From Jannaschia marina (GTDB taxonomy: Bacteria > Pseudomonadota > Alphaproteobacteria > Rhodobacterales > Rhodobacteraceae): 64,000 nt of DNA. Each line of letters starts with the position of its first letter. The first letter of the stretch is position 1. Below are positions 26,039-34,162 of this stretch, piece by piece. Under the pieces are notes generated by a model. The model did no database searches. It worked only from the letters and a program-made list of their open reading frames with translations, and was not told where the DNA came from. The translations under genes were made by a program, and so were the position numbers. Location of the stretch: positions 62,001 through 126,000 of the forward strand of contig NZ_JABVAX010000001.1 of NCBI RefSeq assembly GCF_013404595.1. Direction: 5' to 3'.

Positions 26039-27343
26039 ATGCGTATTGCGATGATCGGAACCGGTTATGTGGGGCTCGTCTCCGGGGTCTGTTTTTCGGA
26101 CTTCGGCCACGAGGTGATCTGCGTCGACAGGGATCCCGCCAAGATCGAGATGCTGGAAGCCGGCAAGGTGCCGATCTTCGAGCCGGGGCTCGACGACCTG
26201 ATGATGCGCAACGTGCAGGCGGGCCGCCTGACCTTCACCACCGACCTGAAGACGGCGGTCGATGGGGTCGATGCGGTCTTCATCGCGGTCGGCACGCCGA
26301 CGCGCCGGGGCGACGGCCACGCCGACCTGACCTACGTGATGGCCGCCGCCGCCGAAATCGGACAGGCGCTCACCGACTATGCCGTGATCGTCACCAAGTC
26401 GACGGTGCCGGTGGGCACCAACCGCAAGGTGGCCGAAGCCGTCCGCGCCGCAGCCCCGGAGGCGGCCTTCGACGTCGCCTCGAACCCCGAGTTCCTGCGC
26501 GAAGGCGCGGCGATCGACGACTTCATGCGCCCCGACCGCGTCGTCGTTGGCGTCGAGAGCGAGCGTGCGGCCCAGATCATGTCCGACATCTATCGCCCGC
26601 TCTACCTGCGCGACTTCCCGATCATGGTGACCGACCTCGAGTCGGCGGAGATGATCAAATACGCCGCGAACGCCTTCCTCGCCGCGAAGATCACCTTCAT
26701 CAACGAGATCGCCGCCCTCTGCGAGCGGGTGGGGGCCGACATCAAGAAGGTGTCGAAGGGCATGGGCCTCGACGGGCGGATCGGCAACAAGTTCCTGCAT
26801 GCGGGGCCGGGCTATGGCGGGTCGTGCTTTCCGAAGGATACGGCGGCGCTGGCCCGGATCGGGCAGGAACATGCCGTTCCGATGCAGATCACCGAGACGG
26901 TCATGCGCGTGAACGAGGGCGTGAAATCCCGCATGGTCGAGAAGCTGCGCGACCTCTGCGACGGCAGCTTCAACGGGAAGACCGTCGCCGTTCTCGGCGT
27001 GACGTTCAAGCCCAACACCGACGACATGCGCGAGGCCCCGAGCCTCACGATCGTGCCCGCGCTCGTGGGCGGCGGGGCGAAGGTGCGGGTGGTCGACCCC
27101 GAGGGCTTCCGCGAGGGGGAGCATCTCCTTCCGGGCGTGGCATGGTGCGACGACCCCTATGCCGCGGCGGAAACGGCCGATCTCCTCGTCCTCCTGACCG
27201 AATGGAACGAGTTCCGGGCGCTCGATCTCAAGCGCCTCGCGGAGGCGATGACCGCGCCGCGGATGGCCGACCTGCGCAACATCTACAAGCGCGCCGACGT
27301 GATCGACGCGGGCTTCGAGGCCTACGACGCGGTCGGACGCTGA
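26039..27343 (+). CDS. ugd: UDP-glucose 6-dehydrogenase
   Basis: This 434-aa enzyme oxidises UDP-glucose to UDP-glucuronate with two NAD. The N-terminal Rossmann motif is MIGTGYVGLVSGVCFSDFG. FIAVGTPTRRGD and VTKSTVPVGTN follow, then SNPEFLREGAAIDDFMRPDR and the central ESAEMIKYAANAFLAAKI. The catalytic Cys is in AGPGYGGSCFPKDT. The C-terminal UDP-binding domain starts at VAVLGVTFKPNTDDMREAPS. Length is normal for the family. Together with the 4-epimerase at 4861 it can supply uronic acids for an acidic polysaccharide. The next glycosyltransferase starts 3 bp after its stop, so the two are co-transcribed. Confidence 0.95.
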   Translation: MRIAMIGTGYVGLVSGVCFSDFGHEVICVDRDPAKIEMLEAGKVPIFEPGLDDLMMRNVQAGRLTFTTDLKTAVDGVDAVFIAVGTPTRRGDGHADLTYVMAAAAEIGQALTDYAVIVTKSTVPVGTNRKVAEAVRAAAPEAAFDVASNPEFLREGAAIDDFMRPDRVVVGVESERAAQIMSDIYRPLYLRDFPIMVTDLESAEMIKYAANAFLAAKITFINEIAALCERVGADIKKVSKGMGLDGRIGNKFLHAGPGYGGSCFPKDTAALARIGQEHAVPMQITETVMRVNEGVKSRMVEKLRDLCDGSFNGKTVAVLGVTFKPNTDDMREAPSLTIVPALVGGGAKVRVVDPEGFREGEHLLPGVAWCDDPYAAAETADLLVLLTEWNEFRALDLKRLAEAMTAPRMADLRNIYKRADVIDAGFEAYDAVGR

Positions 27344-27346
27344 GCG

Positions 27347-28588
27347 GTGAAGATCCTTCTCGTCCATCAGAACATGCCGGGCCAGTACCGGGAGCTTCTG
27401 GATTGGCTCGTCGCGCAGGGCGGGCACGAGCTCGTCTTCCTGACCCAGAGGCGCGACCTGCCGGAGATGCCGGGCGTCCGGCGTATCGTCTACCGCCGGC
27501 ACCACGTCCCCGCGAAGGACGCCTACGGGCTTTCGAAGACCTGGGAAGAGGCCGCGGGCTACGGCTACGGCGCGGCGCAGGCCGCCGCCGCGCTCAAGGC
27601 GGAGGGTTTCGTGCCCGACATCGTCCTGGGTCACACCGGTTGGGGCGAGCTTCTGTTCATGAAGCAGGTCTTGCCGGACGTGCCGATCCTCGGGTTCTTC
27701 GAATACTACTACCGCGCCGAGGGCGGCCCCGTCGGTTTCGACCCGGAGGATCCGCCGAGCGAGGCGTCGAGGTTCCTGCTTCAGGCGCGCAACGCCGTCC
27801 CCAACAGCAACATCCATGTCGTCGACCGCGGCCTCGCCCCGACCTACTGGCAGCGCGACTGCTTTCCCGAGAGCTTCCACGACAAGATCTACGTCTGCCA
27901 TGACGGGATCCGGACCGATCGGTTGAAACCCGACGCGGGCGTGTCGCTCAACCTCGGGCGCGTCGGCCGCATCTCGCGTGACGACGAGATCTTTACCTAC
28001 CTTGCCCGCAACATGGAGCGGACGCGCGGCTTCCACATCTTCATGCGCGCCCTGCCGCAGATCCAGAAGGCGCGCCCCAGCGCGCGGGTTCTGGTCGTCG
28101 GCGGCTCGGGGGCGTCCTACGGCAAGGCCAGCGCCGAGGAGGGCGGCTTTCGCGCCGAACTCGAGCGCGAGGTCGGTCACCTGATCGACTGGGACCGTGT
28201 GCACTTCCTCGGGCAGGTGCCCTACGGCGACTACAAGAAGGTCGTCCAGATCAGCCGCTGCCACATCTACCTGACGATGCCCTTCGTCCTCTCGTGGTCC
28301 CTGCTCGAATCCATGGCGATGCAGGCCACTATCGTTTCGAGCGACGTGGCCCCCGTGCGCGAGGCGATCACCCATGGCGAAACAGGCCTTCTGGTGGATT
28401 TCCACAGCCCCGAAGCGCTGGCCGGTCAGGTCATCGACGTGCTCTCCGATCCCGCGCGCCATGGCCATCTCGGCCGCAATGCGCGGGCCCATGTAGTGCG
28501 GGAGTACGATTTCCTGACGAAATGCCTGCCCGAGCACATCGCGCAGATCAACGCGCTCGTTCCCGAAGACCGGCGCATCCGTCTGTAG
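27347..28588 (+). CDS. Family 4 glycosyltransferase
   Basis: This 413-aa GT-B protein starts at GTG 27347, just after ugd. The N-terminus (ILLVHQNMPGQYRELLDWL) and the stretch VPDVVLGHTGWGE-like (here FVPDIVLGHTGWGELLFMKQ) match glycosyltransferases of the 'group 1, HQN-FPGQ' type found in capsule loci. The C-terminal donor domain holds VLVVGGSGASYG, VHFLGQVPYGDYKKVVQIS and SWSLLESMAMQATIVSSDV (the EX7E-like Glu). An aromatic- and acid-rich region (FFEYYYRAEGGPVGFDPED) lies near residue 120. It probably uses UDP-glucuronate or another sugar of the locus. The Kdo genes follow after 37 bp. Confidence 0.87.
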   Translation: MKILLVHQNMPGQYRELLDWLVAQGGHELVFLTQRRDLPEMPGVRRIVYRRHHVPAKDAYGLSKTWEEAAGYGYGAAQAAAALKAEGFVPDIVLGHTGWGELLFMKQVLPDVPILGFFEYYYRAEGGPVGFDPEDPPSEASRFLLQARNAVPNSNIHVVDRGLAPTYWQRDCFPESFHDKIYVCHDGIRTDRLKPDAGVSLNLGRVGRISRDDEIFTYLARNMERTRGFHIFMRALPQIQKARPSARVLVVGGSGASYGKASAEEGGFRAELEREVGHLIDWDRVHFLGQVPYGDYKKVVQISRCHIYLTMPFVLSWSLLESMAMQATIVSSDVAPVREAITHGETGLLVDFHSPEALAGQVIDVLSDPARHGHLGRNARAHVVREYDFLTKCLPEHIAQINALVPEDRRIRL

Positions 28589-28625
28589 TTGCACGCCGGG
28601 GCGGCGGGGCCTATCTGCACTGACG

Positions 28626-29567
28626 ATGAGTGATCCGCTCGACACCGCCCGCGAGGTGCTGCGCACCGAAGCTGCCGCGCTCGAGGCGTTGGCGCAGGCG
28701 ATGCCGGGCGACTTCGCCCCGGTCGTCGACCTGATCGAGGGCCTTTCGGGCCGCGTCATCGTCACCGGCATGGGCAAATCGGGCCACATCGCCCGCAAGA
28801 TCGCCGCCACCTTCGCCTCCACGGGGACGCCGGCGCTCTTCGTGCACCCAGCCGAGGCCAGCCACGGCGACATGGGGATGATCGGCGGGCAGGACGCGGT
28901 GCTGATGCTGTCGAACTCGGGCGAGGCGGCGGAGCTGCGCGACATGATCGAGCACACGCGCCGCTTCTCGGTGCCGCTCATCGGCATCTCCTCGAAGCCC
29001 GCGTCCACGCTGATGCAGGCCGCCGATCATCGCCTAACGATCCCCGCATTGGCCGAGGCGTGCGGCATCGGCATGGTGCCCACGACGTCGACCACGATGA
29101 CGCTCGCGCTGGGGGATGCGCTGGCCGTTGCCCTCCTGCGCCGGCGGAACTTCCGGGCCGAGGATTTCGGCGTCTTCCATCCCGGCGGCAAGCTCGGCGC
29201 ACAGATGGTGCGGGTCGAGAAACTGATGCACCCGAACGTGCCGCGCCTGGCTCCCGACACTCCGATGACGGACGCGCTGCTGACGATGACGGCCGGTGGT
29301 TTCGGCATCGGCGCGGTCGAGGCGGACGGCGCGCTCCTCGGTGTCATCACCGACGGTGACCTGCGGCGCAACATGGACGGGCTGATGGAGCGTGCCGCCG
29401 GTGACGTCGCCACGCGCGACCCGCTGACCGTGCCGCCCGACATGCTGGCGGCGCAGGCGCTCGCGCTTCTCAATGCGCGCAAGCTCAACGTCACCATTGT
29501 CTGCGACGGGCCGAGGCCTGTGGGCGTACTCCATATCCATGACCTCCTGAAGGCGGGTGTCGCATGA
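28626..29567 (+). CDS. kdsD: D-arabinose 5-phosphate isomerase (KdsD/KpsF)
   Basis: This 313-aa enzyme converts ribulose 5-phosphate to arabinose 5-phosphate, the first step to Kdo. It has a SIS domain (about 30-190) with VIVTGMGKSGHIARKIAATFASTGTPA split as VIVTGMGKSGHIARKIA, HPAEASHGDMGMI and LSNSGEAAEL, then PTTSTTMTLALGDALAVALL. Two CBS repeats occupy about 205-313 (LLTMTAGGFGIGAV, GVITDGDLRR). Length and order are exactly those of KdsD/KpsF. Its stop overlaps the kdsB start as ATGA. In capsule loci the same protein is called KpsF; a role in capsule rather than only lipid A core is possible here. Confidence 0.93.
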   Translation: MSDPLDTAREVLRTEAAALEALAQAMPGDFAPVVDLIEGLSGRVIVTGMGKSGHIARKIAATFASTGTPALFVHPAEASHGDMGMIGGQDAVLMLSNSGEAAELRDMIEHTRRFSVPLIGISSKPASTLMQAADHRLTIPALAEACGIGMVPTTSTTMTLALGDALAVALLRRRNFRAEDFGVFHPGGKLGAQMVRVEKLMHPNVPRLAPDTPMTDALLTMTAGGFGIGAVEADGALLGVITDGDLRRNMDGLMERAAGDVATRDPLTVPPDMLAAQALALLNARKLNVTIVCDGPRPVGVLHIHDLLKAGVA

Positions 29568-30343
29568 AGACCGTCCTGATGATCCCCGCGCGCTATGCGT
29601 CGACGCGCTACCCGGGCAAGCCGCTCGCCGAACTCCGGCAAGCGGACGGGTCGAGGAAGACCCTGATCCAGATGACATGGGAGGCCGCGCAGGAGGTTTC
29701 GGGCGTGGACGCCGTGCATGTCGTCACCGACGACGAGAGGATCGCGACCGTGGCGACGGGCTTCGGGGCCACCGTCCTGATGACATCGCCCGAGGCCGCC
29801 AACGGCACCGAACGTTGCGCCGAGGCGCTTGCGCAGGTCGAGGCGGACCTCGTGGTGAACCTGCAGGGCGACGCGCCGCTGACGCCGCCGTGGTTCGTCG
29901 AGGCGCTGATCGAGCGGATGCGCGAGGACGCGGAAGCACAGGTCGCCACACCTATATTGCGCTGCGACCGGCAGACCTACGACATGTTCGTCGAGGACCG
30001 GAAGGCGGGCCGCGTCGGCGGCACCACCGCCGTCTTCGACCGCAACCTGCACGGGCTCTACTTCTCCAAGGAAGTCGTCCCGTACATCGCCCCCGGCAAG
30101 GTGCCCGACCCGGTGCCCGTGTTCCATCACGTCGGCGTCTACGCCTACCGGCCCAAGGCGCTCGCCGCTTACGTCGGTTGGCCCGAGGGCGTGCTCGAGG
30201 CGCGCGAGGGGCTCGAGCAGCTGCGCTTCCTCGAGAACGGGGCGACGGTTGCCTGCGTCGAGGTCGACGCCCGGGGCCGTGTCTTCTGGGAGCTGAACAA
30301 TCCCGAAGACGTCGCCCGCATCGAATCCGTTCTGGGAGGCTGA
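29564..30343 (+). CDS. kdsB: 3-deoxy-manno-octulosonate cytidylyltransferase
   Basis: This 259-aa cytoplasmic enzyme activates Kdo with CTP to CMP-Kdo. The opening MIPARYASTRYPGKPLAEL is the family's nucleotide-binding signature. VHVVTDDERI, VNLQGDAPLTPPWFVE (family usually NLQGDxP) and HVGVYAYRPKAL follow at the expected places. It is coupled to kdsD by ATGA, and kdsA starts one base after its stop. The order kdsD-kdsB-kdsA forms a compact Kdo unit; the phosphatase KdsC is not in the window. Confidence 0.94.
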   Translation: MKTVLMIPARYASTRYPGKPLAELRQADGSRKTLIQMTWEAAQEVSGVDAVHVVTDDERIATVATGFGATVLMTSPEAANGTERCAEALAQVEADLVVNLQGDAPLTPPWFVEALIERMREDAEAQVATPILRCDRQTYDMFVEDRKAGRVGGTTAVFDRNLHGLYFSKEVVPYIAPGKVPDPVPVFHHVGVYAYRPKALAAYVGWPEGVLEAREGLEQLRFLENGATVACVEVDARGRVFWELNNPEDVARIESVLGG

Positions 30344-30344
30344 C

Positions 30345-31187
30345 ATGGATGCTCTGAAGTCGAAGGTCGTGGACGTGTCCGGCATCCCCGTCGGCGGGGC
30401 GGAGCCCTTCGCGCTGATCACCGGGCCGTGCCAGCTCGAAAGCCTCGACCACGCGCGCATGATGGCCGAGCGTATCGCTGCCGCCTGCGCGCCCACCGGC
30501 ACGCGGTTCATCTTCAAGGCAAGCTACGACAAGGCCAACCGCTCGTCGCTCGGCTCCGAACGGGGCCTCGGCATGGAGGAGGGGTTGCGCGTCCTGGATG
30601 AAGTCAAACGCGAGTTCGGCTGCCCCGTCCTGACCGACGTGCATCTCCCGAACCACTGTGGGCCTGCCGCCGAGGTCTGCGACGTGCTTCAGATCCCCGC
30701 ATTCCTGTCACGGCAGACGGACCTTCTGCTGGCCGCGGGCGAGACGGGGCGCGCGATCAACATCAAGAAGGGCCAGTTCCTCGCACCTTGGGACATGGCG
30801 AACGTCGCCGCCAAGGTGGCGAGTACCGGCAACGAGAATATCCTGCTCTGCGACCGCGGCACGTCCTTCGGCTACAATACGCTGGTCAGCGATTTCCGCG
30901 GCCTGCCGGTGATGGAAGCGACGGGCTATCCGACGGTCTTCGACGCGACCCATTCGGTGCAGCAACCGGGCGGTCAGGGCGCGACCTCGGGCGGGCAGCG
31001 GGAGTTTGCGCCGGTGCTTGCGCGGGCGGCGGTCGCCGTCGGTGTCTCCGCGCTCTTCATCGAGACGCACCAGGATCCGGACAACGCGCCGAGCGACGGG
31101 CCCAACATGATCCCGGTCGAGCGGATGGAAGCCCTGATCGGCGATCTCCGCGCCTTCGACGACCTGCGCAAGAAAGCCCTTCGGTGA
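30345..31187 (+). CDS. kdsA: 3-deoxy-8-phosphooctulonate synthase
   Basis: This 280-aa enzyme condenses phosphoenolpyruvate with arabinose 5-phosphate to Kdo 8-phosphate. Seen are FALITGPCQLESLDHARMMA, FKASYDKANRSSLGSERGLG (split: FKASYDKANRSS), LTDVHLPNHCGPAAEVCDVL, FLSRQTDLLLAAGETGRAIN, KKGQFLAPWDM, and DATHSVQQPGG. The Asn-to-Cys position DVHLPNHC and CDRGTSFGYN suggest comparison for metal dependence, not decided here. A strong site GGGAGG is four to five bases before the ATG. The TGA stop lies inside the first of three tandem hairpins. Confidence 0.95.
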   Translation: MDALKSKVVDVSGIPVGGAEPFALITGPCQLESLDHARMMAERIAAACAPTGTRFIFKASYDKANRSSLGSERGLGMEEGLRVLDEVKREFGCPVLTDVHLPNHCGPAAEVCDVLQIPAFLSRQTDLLLAAGETGRAINIKKGQFLAPWDMANVAAKVASTGNENILLCDRGTSFGYNTLVSDFRGLPVMEATGYPTVFDATHSVQQPGGQGATSGGQREFAPVLARAAVAVGVSALFIETHQDPDNAPSDGPNMIPVERMEALIGDLRAFDDLRKKALR

Positions 31188-31195
31188 AGGGCTTT
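31173..31195 (+). repeat. Hairpin 1 of three at the kdsA 3' end
   Basis: A perfect 10-bp inverted repeat, AAAGCCCTTC / GAAGGGCTTT with loop GGT. The kdsA stop codon TGA (31185-31187) lies at the loop-stem border, so the hairpin is partly coding. It ends in four T, so on the plus strand it could act as a weak intrinsic terminator. Confidence 0.85.
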
Positions 31196-31198
31196 TCC

Positions 31199-31219
31199 GG
31201 AGTTTTCCCTGAAAACTCC
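31199..31219 (+). repeat. Hairpin 2 of three between kdsA and dedA
   Basis: A perfect 9-bp inverted repeat, GGAGTTTTC / GAAAACTCC with loop CCT, beginning 3 bp after hairpin 1. It has the same compact shape (3-nt loop) but different arm sequence. Confidence 0.85.
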
Positions 31220-31221
31220 CT

Positions 31222-31246
31222 CAAGACCTTTCGGCGAAAGGTCTTG
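31222..31246 (+). repeat. Hairpin 3 of three, just before dedA
   Basis: A perfect 11-bp inverted repeat, CAAGACCTTTC / GAAAGGTCTTG with loop GGC, beginning 2 bp after hairpin 2 and ending 8 bp before the dedA ATG. The place where a ribosome-binding site for dedA would be expected is inside this stem. Confidence 0.85.
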
Positions 31247-31254
31247 GCGGCCTG

Positions 31255-31854
31255 ATGTTCGAGTGGATCCTCTCGCTCCTGTCGCGCGGCGGCTATCTCG
31301 CGTTCGGCTGGCTTATGTTCGTCGAGACGGTCTTCCCACCGATTCCGTCCGAGGTGCTCATCCCCCTCGCGGGGTTCCTCGCCGCCGAAGGCACGTTCCG
31401 GCTCGGCCTCGTGATCGCGGTCGGCACGCTTGGCGCGACGCTCGGGGCGACCTTCTGGTACTGGGTCGGCTGGCGGGTGGGGGAGCGGCGGATGCGCAAG
31501 TTCGTCAAGAAGCACGGTCGCTGGATGACGATGTCGCCCGAAGACGTCGACCGGACGGGCGAATGGTTCCGGCGTCGCGGTATCTGGGCCGTCTTCCTCG
31601 CGCGGATGCTGCCCGGGCCGCGCTCGATGATCTCGGTTCCCGCGGGTATGGCGCGGATGCCCATGCTGCCGTTCCTGATCGCGACAACGCTCGGCACGGC
31701 GCTCTGGACGGCGTTCCTGGCGACGCTGGGCTATATCCTGCAGTCGCAATACGACCGCGTCGCCGATTTCATCGACCCGATCCTCTATGCGCTCGTCGTC
31801 GTCGCGCTTGGCTACTACGTCGTGCGCTTCATCCGGCGGCGCGGCGCGCGCTAG
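31255..31854 (+). CDS. DedA/SNARE-associated family membrane protein
   Basis: This 199-aa inner-membrane protein belongs to the DedA (VTT) family of lipid scramblase/transporters, linked in other bacteria to undecaprenyl-phosphate or phospholipid recycling. Family motifs are FVETVFPPIPSEVLIPLAGF near residue 25 and the re-entrant/helix motif FRRRGIWAVFLARMLPGPRS, then VPAGMARMPMLPFL. Four to five hydrophobic segments are visible. A C-terminal basic tail RFIRRRGAR follows. No Shine-Dalgarno is evident and the start follows three tandem hairpins. Its stop TAG overlaps the alkB-like stop in CTAG. Given the polysaccharide locus, lipid-carrier recycling is an attractive but unproven role. Confidence 0.88.
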   Translation: MFEWILSLLSRGGYLAFGWLMFVETVFPPIPSEVLIPLAGFLAAEGTFRLGLVIAVGTLGATLGATFWYWVGWRVGERRMRKFVKKHGRWMTMSPEDVDRTGEWFRRRGIWAVFLARMLPGPRSMISVPAGMARMPMLPFLIATTLGTALWTAFLATLGYILQSQYDRVADFIDPILYALVVVALGYYVVRFIRRRGAR

Positions 31855-32996
31855 CGCGGCAGCGGGTTGCTCGCCGTCTTGTAGGCCGACCAATCCTCGA
31901 TGTCGGGATAATGCTGCCGCCGCCATTCGCGGACCTTCGGGTTCATCATCCGTCGCCAGATCGGGGGCACCATCGCCGCTGCCGTCATCACCGGGTAGCC
32001 GGCCGGCAGCTGCGGTGCCTCGTCGGCATCGTAGGTCTGCAGGAGGGGGAAGGGCCGGTCGGGCTTGTAGTGGTGGTCCGAATGGCGCTGCAGGTTGATC
32101 AGGAGCCAGTTCGACGCCTTCTGTGCCGAGTTCCAGGAGTGATGCGGCCGCACCGGCTCGTACTTTCCGTCGCCGAGGTGGCGGCGGGTCAGGCCGTAGT
32201 GCTCGATGTAGTTGACGAGCTCCAGTTGCCAGATCGCCGTCGCGGCCTGCACGAGGAAGAGCAGGATCCCGATCCAACCGCCGAGCAGGAAGGCCAGCAG
32301 GAGGAACCCGAGTTGCAGCGCGCCGTAGCGCCAGAACGGGTTGGAGCGGTCGGTCGCCGGCAGCTTCTTGCGGGCGAGCATCGCCTTTTCCGCGCCCCAG
32401 GCCGAGGCAAGGCATTGGCGCAGGACACGGGGGAAGTAGCGATGGAAGCCTTCGTTGTAGCGCGCCGTCACCGGGTCGCGCGGCGTGGCGACGTAGCGGT
32501 GATGCACCAGAAGATGCTCGGACCGGAAATGCGAGTAGAGCACCATGGCCAGCAGGACGTCGGCAAGCCAGCGGTCGAGGCGCGGCCTCTGGTGCATCAG
32601 CTCATGCGCGTAGTTGATCCCCACCGTGCCCGAGGCGATGCCCATCCCGAAGAAGAGCCCCCAGATCTCGAGCCCCGAGAGATGGTCGGCGCGGGTCACG
32701 TACCAGATCAGCCAGAAGAGCGTCGCGAACTGCACCGGGGCCCAGACGAGCGTGATCACGCGGTACCACTCGAGGCCCCTGCGCTCCATGTTCGGGTCGG
32801 CGTTCCGCTCCTCGAGGCCGGCAAGCGCGTCGAGGATCGAGTAGAGCCCCCAGGAATAGAGCGGCGTCAGGGCCACCCACCAGCCGCCCTGCAGCGCGCC
32901 GAGGACCACGATGGGGATCAGCGTGAGGGAAACCCAGAAGGGCAGCGCGGCCAGCGGTCGGCGGACCTGATCGTCAGGCAGGGTGGTGATGGTCAT
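31851..32996 (-). CDS. AlkB-type membrane di-iron monooxygenase (alkane 1-monooxygenase family)
   Basis: This 381-aa integral-membrane protein has the histidine boxes of non-haem di-iron hydroxylases: HELMH (131-135), HLLVHHR, the NYIEHYG motif diagnostic of AlkB-like enzymes, and LQRHSDHHYKP. About six hydrophobic helices surround them. Such enzymes hydroxylate terminal carbons of alkanes with rubredoxin electrons. No rubredoxin or rubredoxin reductase gene is adjacent. Length is a little below the about 400 aa of classic AlkB. It converges with dedA through overlapping stops. The substrate could be an alkane or another lipid chain. Confidence 0.9.
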   Translation of the reverse strand: MTITTLPDDQVRRPLAALPFWVSLTLIPIVVLGALQGGWWVALTPLYSWGLYSILDALAGLEERNADPNMERRGLEWYRVITLVWAPVQFATLFWLIWYVTRADHLSGLEIWGLFFGMGIASGTVGINYAHELMHQRPRLDRWLADVLLAMVLYSHFRSEHLLVHHRYVATPRDPVTARYNEGFHRYFPRVLRQCLASAWGAEKAMLARKKLPATDRSNPFWRYGALQLGFLLLAFLLGGWIGILLFLVQAATAIWQLELVNYIEHYGLTRRHLGDGKYEPVRPHHSWNSAQKASNWLLINLQRHSDHHYKPDRPFPLLQTYDADEAPQLPAGYPVMTAAAMVPPIWRRMMNPKVREWRRQHYPDIEDWSAYKTASNPLPR

Positions 32997-33077
32997 GGGC
33001 GGTCGGATCCCGTGATGTTTCCAATAGGATACGGCAGGCGGGGGGCTGCGCTCAAGCGCCCGCGCGGAAACGCCGCG

Positions 33078-34094
33078 TCACTTCGACGGGAACGCGGCGC
33101 GGTGGGCCTTCGCGAAGAGCGTCGGCAGCGCTTCGGGGTCGAGCCGGGCCCATTCGCCGCGGTCCGGGTTGCCGCGCTTCGCCGTCGTCAGGACTTTCAG
33201 CGTCAGGTGGAAGTGGGTGAAGGTGTGGCGCACCTCACCGGCGTCCCGCCAACGCGCGTCGAAGGGCGCGGCGGGCAGGGGTGTCTCCGACCATTCGGAG
33301 GTCGGGAAGGCGAGCATCCCGCCGAGCAGGCCCTTCGGTGGTCGCGTCTCCACGAGGTAGTCGGTGCCGTTTCGCGCCAGGTAGACATATCCCCGGCGCT
33401 CGGGCTTCGGCGCTTTCGGAGCCTTGCGCGGGAGGCTCTCGGCGATGCCGGCCTTTCGGCCCGCGCAATGGTCGCGCAGCGGACAGATGACACAGGCCGG
33501 AGATTTCGGCGTGCAGACCGTCGCGCCGAGGTCCATCACCGCCTGCGCATGATCGCCCGGGCGATCTTCCGGGGTGAGCCGGTCGGCCAGCGCGCGAATC
33601 TCCGGCTTGGCGGCGGGCAGGGGCGTCTCGATGGCCCCGAGGCGCGTCATCACGCGCTCGACATTGCCGTCGACGACGACTGCGCGCTCCTGAAACGCGA
33701 TCGCGGCGATCGCGGCCGCCGTGTACGGGCCGATGCCCGGCAAGGCGAGGAGCGCGGCTTCGGTGCGGGGGAAAACGCCGTCATGATCTGCAACCACAGT
33801 GCGTGCGCATTTGAGCAGGTTGCGCGCCCGCGCGTAGTAGCCGAGCCCGGCCCAGGCGGCCATGACGTCCGCGTCATCTGCTGCGGCAAGAGCGCGCACA
33901 TCCGGCCAGGTGGTGGTGAACCGCGCGAAGTAGTCCTTGACCGCCGCCACGGTCGTCTGCTGCAGCATCACCTCCGAGAGCCACGTGCGATAGGGATCGG
34001 GCCGTTCGCCATCCCCCGGCGGCACGCGCCACGGCAGATCGCGCGCGTGGCGGGCATACCAGCGTCCGAGCGCCTCCGTCCGGTCATCACGCAT
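33078..34094 (-). CDS. mutY: A/G-specific adenine DNA glycosylase
   Basis: This 338-aa repair enzyme removes adenine mispaired with 8-oxoguanine. It shows the catalytic Glu in YRTWLSEVMLQQTTV, the helix-hairpin-helix LLALPGIGPYTAAAIAAIAF, and the catalytic Asp in VVVDGNVERV. The [4Fe-4S] ligands are in the pattern Cx6Cx2Cx5C: CTPKSPACVICPLRDHC. The C-terminal NUDIX-like domain that recognises 8-oxoG follows (about 230-338, LLGGMLAFPTSEW, FTHFHLTLKV). It is divergent from the DUF721 gene, with 68 bp between. In many alphaproteobacteria mutY lies next to this DUF721 and dsbA pair, supporting the calls. Confidence 0.95.
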   Translation of the reverse strand: MRDDRTEALGRWYARHARDLPWRVPPGDGERPDPYRTWLSEVMLQQTTVAAVKDYFARFTTTWPDVRALAAADDADVMAAWAGLGYYARARNLLKCARTVVADHDGVFPRTEAALLALPGIGPYTAAAIAAIAFQERAVVVDGNVERVMTRLGAIETPLPAAKPEIRALADRLTPEDRPGDHAQAVMDLGATVCTPKSPACVICPLRDHCAGRKAGIAESLPRKAPKAPKPERRGYVYLARNGTDYLVETRPPKGLLGGMLAFPTSEWSETPLPAAPFDARWRDAGEVRHTFTHFHLTLKVLTTAKRGNPDRGEWARLDPEALPTLFAKAHRAAFPSK

Positions 34095-34162
34095 TGGTGA
34101 GTGTGCCCCCTGTTCCCCGATCCGGGCCTTGATGTAGGATATCGGCCGAAAAGGAGAAACCC

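Noticed and set aside
25871..29008. Very long minus-strand open frame (over 1000 codons) opposite ugd, GT4 and kdsD
   Set aside because: It is antisense to three genes with clear motifs on the plus strand; long antisense frames are expected in GC-rich DNA with strong codon bias, and the translation (His/Asp/Arg/Val-rich) matches no family.
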